Shown: one piece after another, positions 14,684 through 22,553 of the stretch | Layout of the letters: each line of letters begins with the position of its first letter | Numbering within the stretch: the stretch's first letter is position 1 | NCBI GenBank assembly: GCA_021153265.1 | Contig: JAGKTU010000013.1 | Coordinates: 1-35,165 of the forward strand | Reading direction: 5' to 3' | DNA length: 35,165 bases | Source: Clostridia bacterium | GTDB lineage: Bacteria; Bacillota; Clostridia; Oscillospirales; Oscillospiraceae | Translations under genes and position numbers: made by a program | The notes under the pieces: model-generated | Seen by the model: only the letters and a program-made list of their open reading frames with translations | Told to the model about the DNA's origin: nothing | Database searches by the model: none

Positions 14684-15023
14684 TCCCATGTGATTATGCA
14701 CAAAACGGAAAAACCTCGTTCTTGCGAACGAGGTGCAGGAATAAGGGCGGGCGTCTTTTCCCCGCCCAAATCCCATCGTCCGGCAATGCCGGCCGAAATT
14801 CGCTTAGAGCCACAACGACTTTTTGAAAGTGTTGTTGGTTTTGCCAGCGGGGGTCAATTTTGACCCCCAAATAGCCCAAAGGCGTCTGAAATTGGACTTT
14901 CCTTAGAGCCACAACAGGTTTTGCGGGGTTCTATTCGAAAAAAGCCCAATTTCGGCATCTTTGGCGCTAGCTATTCGAAAAGCTTTGTGATATGTATTGT
15001 GACTAAGAAAGGAGGTCAGACTG
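14684..15023. other. Palindrome-rich intergenic region before the recombinases
   Basis: This 340-base stretch has no gene. It holds a 9-bp hairpin (14713-14721/14726-14734), GGGCGGG/CCCGCCC (14745-14751/14760-14766), a CCGGCA-ATGCCGG palindrome near 14780, and a perfect GGGGGTCAATTTTGACCCCC palindrome near 14849-14868. The phrase TTAGAGCCACAAC occurs twice (about 14804 and 14904) and CTATTCGAAAA twice (about 14931 and 14972). Position and structure fit recombinase arm sites, a replication/transfer origin or regulatory sites. Confidence 0.5.
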
Positions 15024-16175
15024 ATGGCAAACAAACGGCCCGATGGTGACGGACTGGTGCGAAAGCGCAGCGACGGTCGCTGGGAAGGCAGAATTGTAGT
15101 CGGACACAAGGAAGATGGCAAGCCTATTTACCGGAGTGTGTTCGCGAAAACGCAGAAAGAGTTGATGGAAAAACTCCACAGGAGCATTGAAACATTCCGG
15201 GATGTGGAGCTGAAAGAAAACTCCAACCTCACCCTTGGCGAGTGGCTGGACAAGTGGTTGGATGAGCGTATGCGGTTCACTGTGCGAGAAAGTACGCTGG
15301 ATGGTTACCGCAGGATCGCCAACAACTACATCAAGCCGCACCTGGGTGATAAGAAAATCGGTTCCGTTACCACGGCAGATGTGCAGAAAATGTACAACTG
15401 GCTTCGGGAAAACGGACGGATCAATGAGCACTACGAGCGTGGAAATTCTCTCTCGGACAGCTCGGTTCGGGGCATCCACATGATGCTTCACCAGGCGATG
15501 GACGCGGCAGTTCAGGAGCGGGTCATCGTGAAAAATCCTACCGATGGCACGGTGATTCCCAAGGCAAACTACGCACCCAAGAATATATTGACAGAAGCCC
15601 AGCTCCAAAAGTTTCTGGATGTGGTGCGGCAGGATAATGTGTGGTCTGACTTCTTCTACACGGAGCTGACCACCGGCATGCGCCGGGGTGAGATCTGCGG
15701 CCTCAAGTGGCAGGACTTCGATGAAAAGACCGGGCGGCTGCAGATTCGCCGTGCGGTCACAAGTAAAAAGGGCGGCGGTGTGAAAGTTGGTGAAACAAAA
15801 ACCGAAAAAGGTACTCGCAGCATTCAGCTTCCGCCCAGCACCGTGGAGATCCTAAAGGCACGGAAAAAGAAATCTTATAGTGAATGGATTTTCCACAATC
15901 CAACGGTGCCGGAGCTTCCACTGTCGCCGGAAACGGCTTACCGCCGCATGAAAACCTTGCTTCGATATGCGGAGCTGCCGCCCATTCGCTTCCATGATCT
16001 GCGGCACACCTTCGCAACTCATGCCCTGACCAGTGGCGTGGATGCAAAAACCTTGTCCGGCATTCTGGGGCATACAAATGCGTCCTTCACGCTGGATACA
16101 TACACACATATGACCACGGAGATGCAGAAAAAAGCATCCGGCATCGTGGGGAATTTCCTAGACGAGATCATGTGA
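15024..16175 (+). CDS. Tyrosine recombinase/integrase 1
   Basis: 383 aa in Tn916-Int style. The N-terminal arm-binding AP2-like domain is about residues 7-50 (LVRKRSDGRWEGRIVVG), then a SAM-like core-binding domain (about 70-170) and the catalytic domain. Catalytic residues visible: Arg in TTGMRRGE (~220), Lys in KTEKGTRS, H-x-x-R in HDLRH (~324-327), His in ILGH and Tyr in DTYTH (~360). All are present, so it should be active. RBS AAAGGAGG precedes ATG 15024. The second recombinase follows after 14 bases with its own AAAGGAGG. Confidence 0.95.
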   Translation: MANKRPDGDGLVRKRSDGRWEGRIVVGHKEDGKPIYRSVFAKTQKELMEKLHRSIETFRDVELKENSNLTLGEWLDKWLDERMRFTVRESTLDGYRRIANNYIKPHLGDKKIGSVTTADVQKMYNWLRENGRINEHYERGNSLSDSSVRGIHMMLHQAMDAAVQERVIVKNPTDGTVIPKANYAPKNILTEAQLQKFLDVVRQDNVWSDFFYTELTTGMRRGEICGLKWQDFDEKTGRLQIRRAVTSKKGGGVKVGETKTEKGTRSIQLPPSTVEILKARKKKSYSEWIFHNPTVPELPLSPETAYRRMKTLLRYAELPPIRFHDLRHTFATHALTSGVDAKTLSGILGHTNASFTLDTYTHMTTEMQKKASGIVGNFLDEIM

Positions 16176-16189
16176 AAGGAGGATAGTCC

Positions 16190-17602
16190 ATGGCTAAGAA
16201 ACGGAAATATGGCAGCGGAACCGTCCGCAAGCGTTCGGACGGTCGCTGGGAAGCCAGAGTGGTCATCGGCTACGATGATAGCGGCAACCCGAAAACAAAA
16301 AATGTTCTTGCCAAGACCAAGGCGGAATGCTTGCTAAAGTTGGAAGAACTGAAAGAAAAATATGCGCCGCCTGTAACCAAGTGCAAGCCGGACATGCCGT
16401 TTGGTGACTGGATGGATTTTTGGTATCAGAACTACTGTAAGCCCCAACTCCGGCTGAATACGCAGCTCGGCTATGAGGACAGGATCTACAAGCACATCAT
16501 CCCGGAGATCGGAAAAATCCCGCTGAATCAGCTCACGCAAAGCGACTTGCAGCAGTTTTATGCCAAGCTGAAAACCAGCGGACGGTTGATTCGGGTGAAG
16601 CAATATGGCCCTGGACTGTCTGATCGGATGGTGCGTGTGTGCCATGCTAACTGCCGCTCGGCACTGCAAAAAGCGGTGGAGGAAGGTCTGATTCGGATTA
16701 ACCCGGCTATCGGATGCAAGCTGCCGCCGAAGAAAAGTGGCGAAATGAATATCCTCACACAGGAAGAAATGCAGCGCTTTCTGATCCAGGCGAAGCAGGA
16801 TGGTTACTACGAACTCTTCCTTCTGGAGCTTGGAACTGGCCTGCGGCTGGGTGAAATTCTGGCGCTCCAGTGGGATGATCTGAATTTGGAGACTGGCGAG
16901 TTGCGAATAACCAAGTCCGCAACTTTCATCAAGGGCGAGCTTCACATCACGGAACCCAAGACCAAATCTTCAATCCGGGTGATCGTACTGCCCGGTTCGC
17001 TGCTGGAAATCCTGAAAAACTACAAAGCGACGGTGAATTCCCGGTGGATGTTTCCGTCGCCTGTGAAAGAGGATTGTCCTCTGACGCCCAACTTCGTCCG
17101 CCGCCGGATGCAGCAGACCTTGGAGCGGGCCAAGTGTAAAAAGGTTCGCTTCCACGACCTGCGGCATACTTTCGCAACCATGGCGCTGGAGCATGGAATG
17201 GATGTAAAGACGCTGTCCACCATCATCGGTCACATCTCCTCTGCAACGACCCTGGACATCTACTCACATGTGACCGACACCATGCAGAAGCAGGCGGCGG
17301 TGAAAATCGATCATCAGATCGGCAAGACCGACGCTCCCATGCCGCCGGACGAGCAGAAACAGCACACCGATCAAAGCGGCTTCCAGCCATACAAGAGCAA
17401 GTACCGCAAAGCAGGCACCGGTGGTATCTACCAGCTCAACGACCACCTCTGGGAGGGCAAATACTCTCCTAGAGATGCCCACGGCAAGCGAATCTCCCGC
17501 AATGTCTATGCCAAAACCCGTGAAGAATGCGAGGAAAAGCTGGCGGCGATGATCGAAGAAGTTAAGAAAGAGATTGCAGCGGAGAAGAAACTGATGCACT
17601 AA
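16190..17602 (+). CDS. Tyrosine recombinase/integrase 2 with duplicated arm-binding domain
   Basis: 470 aa. N-terminal AP2-like arm domain (TVRKRSDGRWEARVVIG, about residues 8-50), core-binding domain, and a catalytic domain with Arg in GTGLRLGE (~217), HDLRH (~323-327), GH and Tyr in DIYSH (~357). About 90 extra residues follow. Within them, residues about 409-460 (GGIYQLNDHLWEGKYSPRD, then NVYAKTREECEEKLAAM) look like a second copy of the N-terminal arm domain. It is related to but clearly diverged from integrase 1. Tandem recombinases of this kind often work together in integrative elements. Ends at a strong terminator. Confidence 0.93.
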   Translation: MAKKRKYGSGTVRKRSDGRWEARVVIGYDDSGNPKTKNVLAKTKAECLLKLEELKEKYAPPVTKCKPDMPFGDWMDFWYQNYCKPQLRLNTQLGYEDRIYKHIIPEIGKIPLNQLTQSDLQQFYAKLKTSGRLIRVKQYGPGLSDRMVRVCHANCRSALQKAVEEGLIRINPAIGCKLPPKKSGEMNILTQEEMQRFLIQAKQDGYYELFLLELGTGLRLGEILALQWDDLNLETGELRITKSATFIKGELHITEPKTKSSIRVIVLPGSLLEILKNYKATVNSRWMFPSPVKEDCPLTPNFVRRRMQQTLERAKCKKVRFHDLRHTFATMALEHGMDVKTLSTIIGHISSATTLDIYSHVTDTMQKQAAVKIDHQIGKTDAPMPPDEQKQHTDQSGFQPYKSKYRKAGTGGIYQLNDHLWEGKYSPRDAHGKRISRNVYAKTREECEEKLAAMIEEVKKEIAAEKKLMH

Positions 17603-17603
17603 A

Positions 17604-17625
17604 GAGGGTAGCATTTGCTACCCTC
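17604..17625. terminator. Terminator
   Basis: A perfect 10-bp inverted repeat, GAGGGTAGCA-TT-TGCTACCCTC, directly after the integrase 2 stop and 7 bases before the converging STAND gene. Confidence 0.8.
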
Positions 17626-17631
17626 CTAGAT

Positions 17632-20034
17632 TTAGTACTGCTTGAGTTGATTATGGTATTGCCAAAAGTGTTTGGGTTTATATGTAGATTCCATTATTGT
17701 TCTATCGAGAGGCCGGGCAGAATGCAGGTATCCCTTGATGCTGGTTTGTTTATAGCTCTCTATGTAGGCGTGAAGAAGATCAACCAAACAGTTAATGTAT
17801 TCGTTGTCATTAATATTGCCTTCTTCAAAAGCCTTCTTTGCATCTTCTAAATACCGAGTAGCAGACCCGACATCAGTCGAGATAAGTCTGAGTCCATAAA
17901 TCCAAAGGATAGAAGCATAGGACTTTGTACTGCAAATAGGGGCATATATGCTGCTAGTTTTAATTGTCCAAATCACTTTTTTGTACACATCCAATATCTC
18001 TTCATCGTGTTTGGTGTCCAGTATGTTGGAATCATCAATAATTTTTAGTATGCGCGCTTTCTGATATTGGATATAAGGATGCATGCTTGTTTTTTCTAAG
18101 GTAGCAATTTTAGCAATTGCAGATTCTAAGGCGGATTGTACAAAAAACTTTCCACCTTTATTACATTGATCCCGAACATCCAGATAGATTGTATCAATTT
18201 TAGCTGCTGCGATCATGTCGCCTGGAGCAGTAACGCACCAATCGGCAAATATTTTTTTGCGGCCGGGATTTCGATCAATCTGGGATTGGAAGGTACTTAA
18301 TTCTTGCTGAGTCTGTCGCACACATTTTTCTACCTTATCCTGCATAAGTGCAAATTGCACAGTGTCAGGGAAAAAACGTTGGATGATATACTTTTCTGCA
18401 AATTGATTTAGGCTGTAATTTGAACCCATCTTTTCAAGAATTAGATAATGACATAAGATGTTTATTATTTTCTGAACGACATGGCATGAAATATTTGTAA
18501 TAATACTTACTGTATATATATCAATATTCTCACCATCATACACAGTAAAAACTTGAAGGATTTGATTCATTTCTGCACTGTCCTGTGAGAAAACGGCCTC
18601 AACTTCCTCAAATGTGTTTTTAAACATAAATTCTGATATAATGTCAAAACCACTGGGAGGTAGTTGAGTCAGTTCGGAATTCAGGGATTGTGTAGTAGCA
18701 ATTTTAGTGAAATCCGCACGGATGCTATCAATTGTTTCAAGTTTGTGGCTCAAGCGAGATAGACACAAAACAAGAACAAGTGTATTGCCCTTGGATAGAT
18801 GTAATAGCTCCGATTGATCCCGCTCGGTGAGAACTAAGCTTAAATCATTTTCTTCAATATATTCATCTATAAATCGATTTTGGATATCTTCGAAACCGCT
18901 TAACTCAACATTGATGTCATACTGCTCTTCTTTTCGGGAGGTCAAAATATACTGAACACATGGTGGTGACCCAGCCTGAACAAATTCATGTAGCTGTTCC
19001 CGATCTTCACTAGTAAGCGTCTCCAGATTATCAATGATGATAATACCATGTTTAGTAAATCCTGAGAAAGAGTCGACTTGCAATGCTTGAAAAATGAGTG
19101 ACTTTAGGGAATCAAAGTTGTCAAAGGTTTGTCGTACCGCTACCGACTTTAGTGAACCACTGGTTTTGGAGTAGGTGAGTTTACGGTCTTTTGCAGAAAA
19201 GAAAAATAAAAATTCGGGTTTGTATGCATTCACAGTTGTGCCATCAATGGTATCTTGAATGATTTGCTTGACACATTCCAGAACCAAAGCTGTTTTGCCT
19301 AAGCCACCGTAACCAAAAACACAATAAGAGGATTGCTTGCGGAAAGCACCAGGCTTTCCATAAATAAATTCCTTTAATGCGGCTGTTTCTTTTTCACGGC
19401 AGACGATGCGCATTTCGGGAAAGGGCATATCATTGATGTTGTGCATAGGTATGGGGATATCCACACATCCAGTACGCAGCGCTGTGGCTAGTTTAATAAT
19501 TTCTGTTTGAGTTTTGTCCCAGAAAAATCTTCGATCCAACCATTTGCCTATTTCCTCAATAAAGTTCAATGCTGCTATCATATCAGAATCTTCGAGGATC
19601 TTGCATAGGGGATGGTTAAGTTTATTACGAACATAAGCATATTTTCTAGCTAAAGCAAAAAAAGAAGCAAAATCTGGGAATAGACTAATCATTGGCGAAA
19701 AGGATTGCTGATAGATTAGGACAAGGATATTAAGCTCACCAATATAGGGAACATCAGAATCGCCAATAACAGTGCGGTTATCAAATGATGTTTTTGAAAA
19801 AGCAAGTTTGTCAAATAACTTACTAGCACTGTTTTTAGCTGAGACAATCTGGGATACCAGGCCAGGATTGCCGTTTGCCAATTGCTGTGCATTTGCTTGG
19901 GTAAGACTCGACGAAAAGCTGCTTTTATCTGGCAATATTGCGAGTACCGTTTCTGATATATATGATCTATAAGGAATCTCAAAGGCCATGGTAAGGGTGC
20001 GCAGTTGGTCGTGCTGCTTAGAAGTTAAGTACAT
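17632..20034 (-). CDS. HEPN-STAND (NB-ARC-like) ATPase, probable anti-phage protein
   Basis: About 800 aa from ATG 20034 (RBS GAGAGGTG; the GTG at 20043 overlaps it). The N-terminal ~200 residues end in a helix with KYAYVRNKLNHPL, a Swt1-type HEPN signature R-N-K-L-N-H at about 136-141. The STAND ATPase core follows: Walker A FGYGGLGKTAL near 240-250, Walker B IIIIDNLE near 331-338, sensor ILTSRKE near 363-369. The C-terminal ~300 residues are helical and TPR-like, probably the sensor. STAND proteins oligomerise on sensing a trigger and activate an N-terminal effector, here probably an RNase. The gene is visibly AT-rich beside its neighbours, implying transfer. It is convergent to integrase 2, as cargo of the element. 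Confidence 0.8.
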   Translation of the reverse strand: MYLTSKQHDQLRTLTMAFEIPYRSYISETVLAILPDKSSFSSSLTQANAQQLANGNPGLVSQIVSAKNSASKLFDKLAFSKTSFDNRTVIGDSDVPYIGELNILVLIYQQSFSPMISLFPDFASFFALARKYAYVRNKLNHPLCKILEDSDMIAALNFIEEIGKWLDRRFFWDKTQTEIIKLATALRTGCVDIPIPMHNINDMPFPEMRIVCREKETAALKEFIYGKPGAFRKQSSYCVFGYGGLGKTALVLECVKQIIQDTIDGTTVNAYKPEFLFFFSAKDRKLTYSKTSGSLKSVAVRQTFDNFDSLKSLIFQALQVDSFSGFTKHGIIIIDNLETLTSEDREQLHEFVQAGSPPCVQYILTSRKEEQYDINVELSGFEDIQNRFIDEYIEENDLSLVLTERDQSELLHLSKGNTLVLVLCLSRLSHKLETIDSIRADFTKIATTQSLNSELTQLPPSGFDIISEFMFKNTFEEVEAVFSQDSAEMNQILQVFTVYDGENIDIYTVSIITNISCHVVQKIINILCHYLILEKMGSNYSLNQFAEKYIIQRFFPDTVQFALMQDKVEKCVRQTQQELSTFQSQIDRNPGRKKIFADWCVTAPGDMIAAAKIDTIYLDVRDQCNKGGKFFVQSALESAIAKIATLEKTSMHPYIQYQKARILKIIDDSNILDTKHDEEILDVYKKVIWTIKTSSIYAPICSTKSYASILWIYGLRLISTDVGSATRYLEDAKKAFEEGNINDNEYINCLVDLLHAYIESYKQTSIKGYLHSARPLDRTIMESTYKPKHFWQYHNQLKQY

Positions 20035-20072
20035 TTGAAACACCTCTCTATTTGGTTTGGAATCTTTACTAT

Positions 20073-20101
20073 ACTATATCAAATAATGTCGAATTCTGCA
20101 A
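20073..20101 (-). promoter_or_regulatory. Predicted promoter of the HEPN-STAND gene
   Basis: On the minus strand, TTGCAG (20096-20101), a 17-base spacer and TATAGT (20073-20078), 39 bases before the start codon. The stretch 20102-20277 is AT-rich with no gene I can support. Confidence 0.55.
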
Positions 20102-20277
20102 CAATTGCTTCCGAAGATTAGTTTATGGAAAAGCAATGGTGTGGGAGATAATTAAGCTGTTACTCATGGGAAACTCAAGTGAGTTATACAACGATTGAGC
20201 TACAAACATATAGTAGACATTATTAGTTAGTTTCCTAGAAATGGTAATAAAAAACACCTTTTATGAATGAGCAAAAA

Positions 20278-20300
20278 TGCACCGCTATAAACAAAGAAAA
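20278..20300. repeat. 23-bp direct repeat, right copy (possible attachment site)
   Basis: Identical to 6128-6150, same orientation. Here it directly abuts the DUF3892 terminator hairpin and supplies its T-tract on the minus strand. Confidence 0.55.
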
Positions 20301-20333
20301 GACCGTCAGCGATTCCGATGAACGCTGACGGTC
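20301..20333 (-). terminator. Terminator of the DUF3892 gene
   Basis: An 11-bp inverted repeat GACCGTCAGCG/CGCTGACGGTC (20301-20311/20323-20333), followed on the minus strand by TTTTCTTTG. Confidence 0.85.
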
Positions 20334-20339
20334 ATACTA

Positions 20340-20651
20340 TTATGCTTGGGCTTCGGGAGAAACAGAGGGGAGGTTGCCGAGGTTGTTGTTTTCACTGCCA
20401 TCGGGGATGGATTTGAGATATTCGGTATCTCCACGGTGGGCGATGCCGACACCGGCAATCTGGCCCTGCTTTGCCATATCTACAGCCTGCTGTTTCTCCA
20501 CAACAGAATGATCGGAAAGCTGATACCCGGTGATTCTGCCGCCTTCTTTGATAAGACCGACGATCCGCTTTGCGTTGGAATTTGCCTGCGGAATCTGATC
20601 CAAGGTCTGTTTTGCAAGCTCTTGTCCGAAGTTGTTATTTTCCATATCCAT
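20340..20651 (-). CDS. DUF3892-containing protein
   Basis: 103 aa. The core NAKRIVGLIKEGGRITGYQL and the following SVVEKQQAVDMAKQGQIAGV match the DUF3892 domain, a small fold of unknown function common in Firmicute accessory DNA. The N-terminal extension is Gln/Asn-rich. The ATG follows AAAGGAGCG. It is a single-gene unit with its own terminator. Confidence 0.8.
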   Translation of the reverse strand: MDMENNNFGQELAKQTLDQIPQANSNAKRIVGLIKEGGRITGYQLSDHSVVEKQQAVDMAKQGQIAGVGIAHRGDTEYLKSIPDGSENNNLGNLPSVSPEAQA

Positions 20652-20722
20652 CGCTCCTTTTGCAATTAGTGTTTGCTTCGGAACGGATAATATGCAAAAT
20701 GATGTGTGATAGACAAGAAAAT

Positions 20723-20755
20723 AACTGGCAGTTTCATCAGAGAAAACTGCCAGTT
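20723..20755 (-). terminator. Terminator of the S66 peptidase gene
   Basis: A 12-bp inverted repeat (20723-20734/20744-20755) lies just after the peptidase stop on the minus strand, followed by TTATTTTCTTG. Confidence 0.75.
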
Positions 20756-20767
20756 TGGATAAGTGCG

Positions 20768-21805
20768 TTATTTTGTAGCAGGCTCTATGAGCCGTAATGA
20801 CTTTTTGCTGCAGTCAATCTCATAAGTCAAACCCAGTGGGAACACACCGATAGGATAAGCATGACCCACATTCACATTGTAAAGGATTGGAAGATCAGGC
20901 CGTCCAGCTTCAAAACCAACTACCTGCCTATAAACTTCTTTATAGCTCTCCATCTTGGATTGGAATGCAGGTTTGCCCACAATAATGCCGCTTAGAACCT
21001 TCAGAATACCTTGCGCGTCCAAAATTCGCAGGAACCAGGACAGCACCATTTCGTTCATATCGCACTCGCTGGTTTCAATCAGAAGAATTTTCCCTTTCCA
21101 GTCCTCTAAAGCAGGCCACAGTGGAGTGCCAAGCAGTTCTGGGAAAACATCAATGCAGCCGCCAAGCAGCTCGCCGGTAACTTTACCGGAGCCTTGAATT
21201 ACTTCGTAACCTGTATTAGGAAATCGTGGTGTTGCGTCACCCATATGATCCTCACCCCACCAGATTTTGTCTGACTCATAGCTGCAGAACTCGCTGCAGG
21301 GGATATCCAGTGAAGGCTTGGGATCAAACAGTGTATTTTCCATAGCGTTGCGAGTGTAATCGTTGATTGCAACATACTCTGCGATGTTGTTCATAACGGA
21401 TAGGCCATAATAGGAAACCAGACCGGCCTTGTGCATCATAAAGTGGTTGGTGGTAGAATCAGAAAATCCGGTGAAGATTTTCGGGTTGTTCCGCAATACG
21501 TCGAAGTCGATGTGGGGGAGCAAACGGATGGTATCATCACCACCAATTGCATTAAACACTGCCTTGATGGATGGATCGCGGAAAGCATCCATTAGATCCT
21601 GTGCTCTGGCTTCGGGATGACGGTATAGATAGTCAATGCCTTTTAATGCATTAGGCATCGCAACAACTTCTAGCCCGTAATCATTTTCTAGTCTCTGCTT
21701 GGCAAGATGGTATTTGTGGATGAATTTATCCTCACCCAGCATACCCCTGGACAAGGATACGATTGCAACCTTGTCGCCACGCTTTAACCGTTCTGGTTTG
21801 ATCAT
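20768..21805 (-). CDS. S66-family peptidase (LD-carboxypeptidase/MccF-like)
   Basis: 345 aa, typical family length. The nucleophile Ser is in TGFSDST near residue 115; the catalytic Glu lies in LLIETSECD near 236 and His in VGHAYP near 313. S66 members are murein LD-carboxypeptidases (cytoplasmic cell-wall recycling) or MccF-type enzymes that cleave microcin C-like aminoacyl nucleotides and give immunity; the sequence does not tell which. The ATG follows AGGAGGGAG. Upstream lie a promoter, a 27-aa leader peptide and a terminator hairpin, so expression is probably controlled by attenuation. Confidence 0.85.
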   Translation of the reverse strand: MIKPERLKRGDKVAIVSLSRGMLGEDKFIHKYHLAKQRLENDYGLEVVAMPNALKGIDYLYRHPEARAQDLMDAFRDPSIKAVFNAIGGDDTIRLLPHIDFDVLRNNPKIFTGFSDSTTNHFMMHKAGLVSYYGLSVMNNIAEYVAINDYTRNAMENTLFDPKPSLDIPCSEFCSYESDKIWWGEDHMGDATPRFPNTGYEVIQGSGKVTGELLGGCIDVFPELLGTPLWPALEDWKGKILLIETSECDMNEMVLSWFLRILDAQGILKVLSGIIVGKPAFQSKMESYKEVYRQVVGFEAGRPDLPILYNVNVGHAYPIGVFPLGLTYEIDCSKKSLRLIEPATK

Positions 21806-21830
21806 GCTTCTCCCTCCTAAAAATACAAAA

Positions 21831-21857
21831 ACGGCACAGGCAAGAAGCCTGCACCGT
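21831..21857 (-). terminator. Attenuator hairpin upstream of the S66 peptidase
   Basis: An 11-bp stem (ACGGTGCAGGC/GCCTGTGCCGT on the minus strand, two G-U pairs, TTCTT loop) is followed by TTTTTGTATTTTT. It lies between the leader peptide stop and the peptidase ribosome site, an attenuator position. Confidence 0.8.
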
Positions 21858-21878
21858 AAAATACACCTATCCCGAATA

Positions 21879-21962
21879 TTATTGGACTGGTACTAACAGA
21901 GCAAGACTTCTGCTGGACTGATTCTGATTATGATGGTTCAGATGGGTCACATGATTCAGCAT
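21879..21962 (-). CDS. Putative 27-aa leader peptide rich in His/Asn/Gln
   Basis: ATG at 21962 after AAAGGAGCGAG (7 bases). The peptide begins MLNHVTHLNHHNQNQ (four His, four Asn and two Gln in 15 residues) and ends SLALLVPVQ, then TAA. It sits between a consensus promoter and a rho-independent terminator 21 bases beyond its stop. That is the classic layout of amino-acid attenuation; His (or Asn/Gln) supply would be the expected signal. Too small for usual gene callers. Confidence 0.65.
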   Translation of the reverse strand: MLNHVTHLNHHNQNQSSRSLALLVPVQ

Positions 21963-21993
21963 GATTCTCGCTCCTTTCGTAAAAGCTGAGCTA

Positions 21994-22022
21994 ATAGTAG
22001 CACACGGAAAATGGGATGTCAA
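21994..22022 (-). promoter_or_regulatory. Promoter of the leader peptide/S66 transcript
   Basis: On the minus strand, consensus TTGACA (22017-22022), a 17-base spacer and TACTAT (21994-21999). Confidence 0.8.
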
Positions 22023-22069
22023 GTAAAGTATAGATAGTGTATTATCCAGATAACTAAAGAAACAATGTC

Positions 22070-22106
22070 AAAACCGCCAGTTTTCGTGTTGAAAACTGGC
22101 GGTTTT
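22070..22106 (-). terminator. Terminator after tRNA-Pro
   Basis: A perfect 16-bp stem (22070-22085/22091-22106, 5-base loop) starts right at the tRNA CCA end on the minus strand and is followed by a T-rich stretch. Confidence 0.85.
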
Positions 22107-22181
22107 GGTCCGAGTGGCGAGACTCGAACTCGCGGCATCCTGGTCCCAAACCAGGCGCCCTACCAACTGGGCCACACCCGG
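22106..22181 (-). tRNA. tRNA-Pro(UGG)
   Basis: 76 nt with encoded CCA. Acceptor CCGGGTG/CACTCGG (one G-U), D arm GCCC-AGTTGGTA-GGGC, anticodon arm CCTGG-TTTGGGA-CCAGG with anticodon TGG, T arm GCGAG-TTCGAGT-CTCGC, discriminator A. All stems pair. The first 25 bases plus the 5 upstream bases are duplicated at 22355-22384. Confidence 0.96.
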
Positions 22182-22206
22182 ATATTGAATTGAAGGAAAA
22201 AGCTCG

Positions 22207-22228
22207 TTGTGGTCAAATATGTGGTCAA
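22207..22228. repeat. GTGGTCAA direct repeats, copy 1 (possible integrase arm sites)
   Basis: Two GTGGTCAA octamers (22209-22216 and 22221-22228) lie 12 bases apart. A near-inverted copy TTGACCAA follows at 22247-22254. The 22-base unit recurs at 22425-22446 with 20/22 identity. Confidence 0.55.
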
Positions 22229-22311
22229 GAAAATTCTACCACAGTTTTGACCAACTTTCAACGGAAGTAATCGGGGATAATTGCGAAGTTAAAGGGGAGT
22301 ATACAACATTT

Positions 22312-22379
22312 CGGGAAGTCGAACCGATTTGGTGTTCCAGCACCCAAATCAAGTGCCCTACCAACTGGGCCACACCCGG
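22312..22379 (-). pseudogene. Decayed tRNA-Pro copy
   Basis: The first 25 bases (from 22379) equal the intact tRNA-Pro 5' part. The anticodon loop is TTTGGGT and a TTCGACT T-loop remains, but anticodon, T and acceptor stems no longer pair. A pseudo-tRNA. Confidence 0.75.
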
Positions 22380-22424
22380 ATATTTGATTGTTTAAAATGA
22401 GCCTCAGAAATATTTTCGTTCCAA

Positions 22425-22446
22425 TTGTGGTCAAATAAGTGGTCAT
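22425..22446. repeat. GTGGTCA direct repeats, copy 2
   Basis: Second copy of the 22-base unit beside the decayed tRNA-Pro, in the same position relative to the tRNA 5' end as copy 1 (within about 20 bases). Confidence 0.5.
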
Positions 22447-22553
22447 CGAACCACTAGGGGATCTAAAATTGAGTGAGGTTAATGCGAATTTGCTTAGTGT
22501 TCCAACGGGTTTTGCATTTGGAATTATAACAGGTCTGTGATACTCTGTCAATC

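Noticed and set aside
14713..14734. GAAC-containing palindrome as a second LexA box
   Set aside because: The half-sites are in the order GTTC...GAAC, the reverse of the LexA operator, so it is only a hairpin.
22355..22384. 30-base repeat as an ordinary tRNA 3'-end att duplication
   Set aside because: The repeated part is the tRNA 5' end plus upstream bases, not the 3' end that most integrases use.
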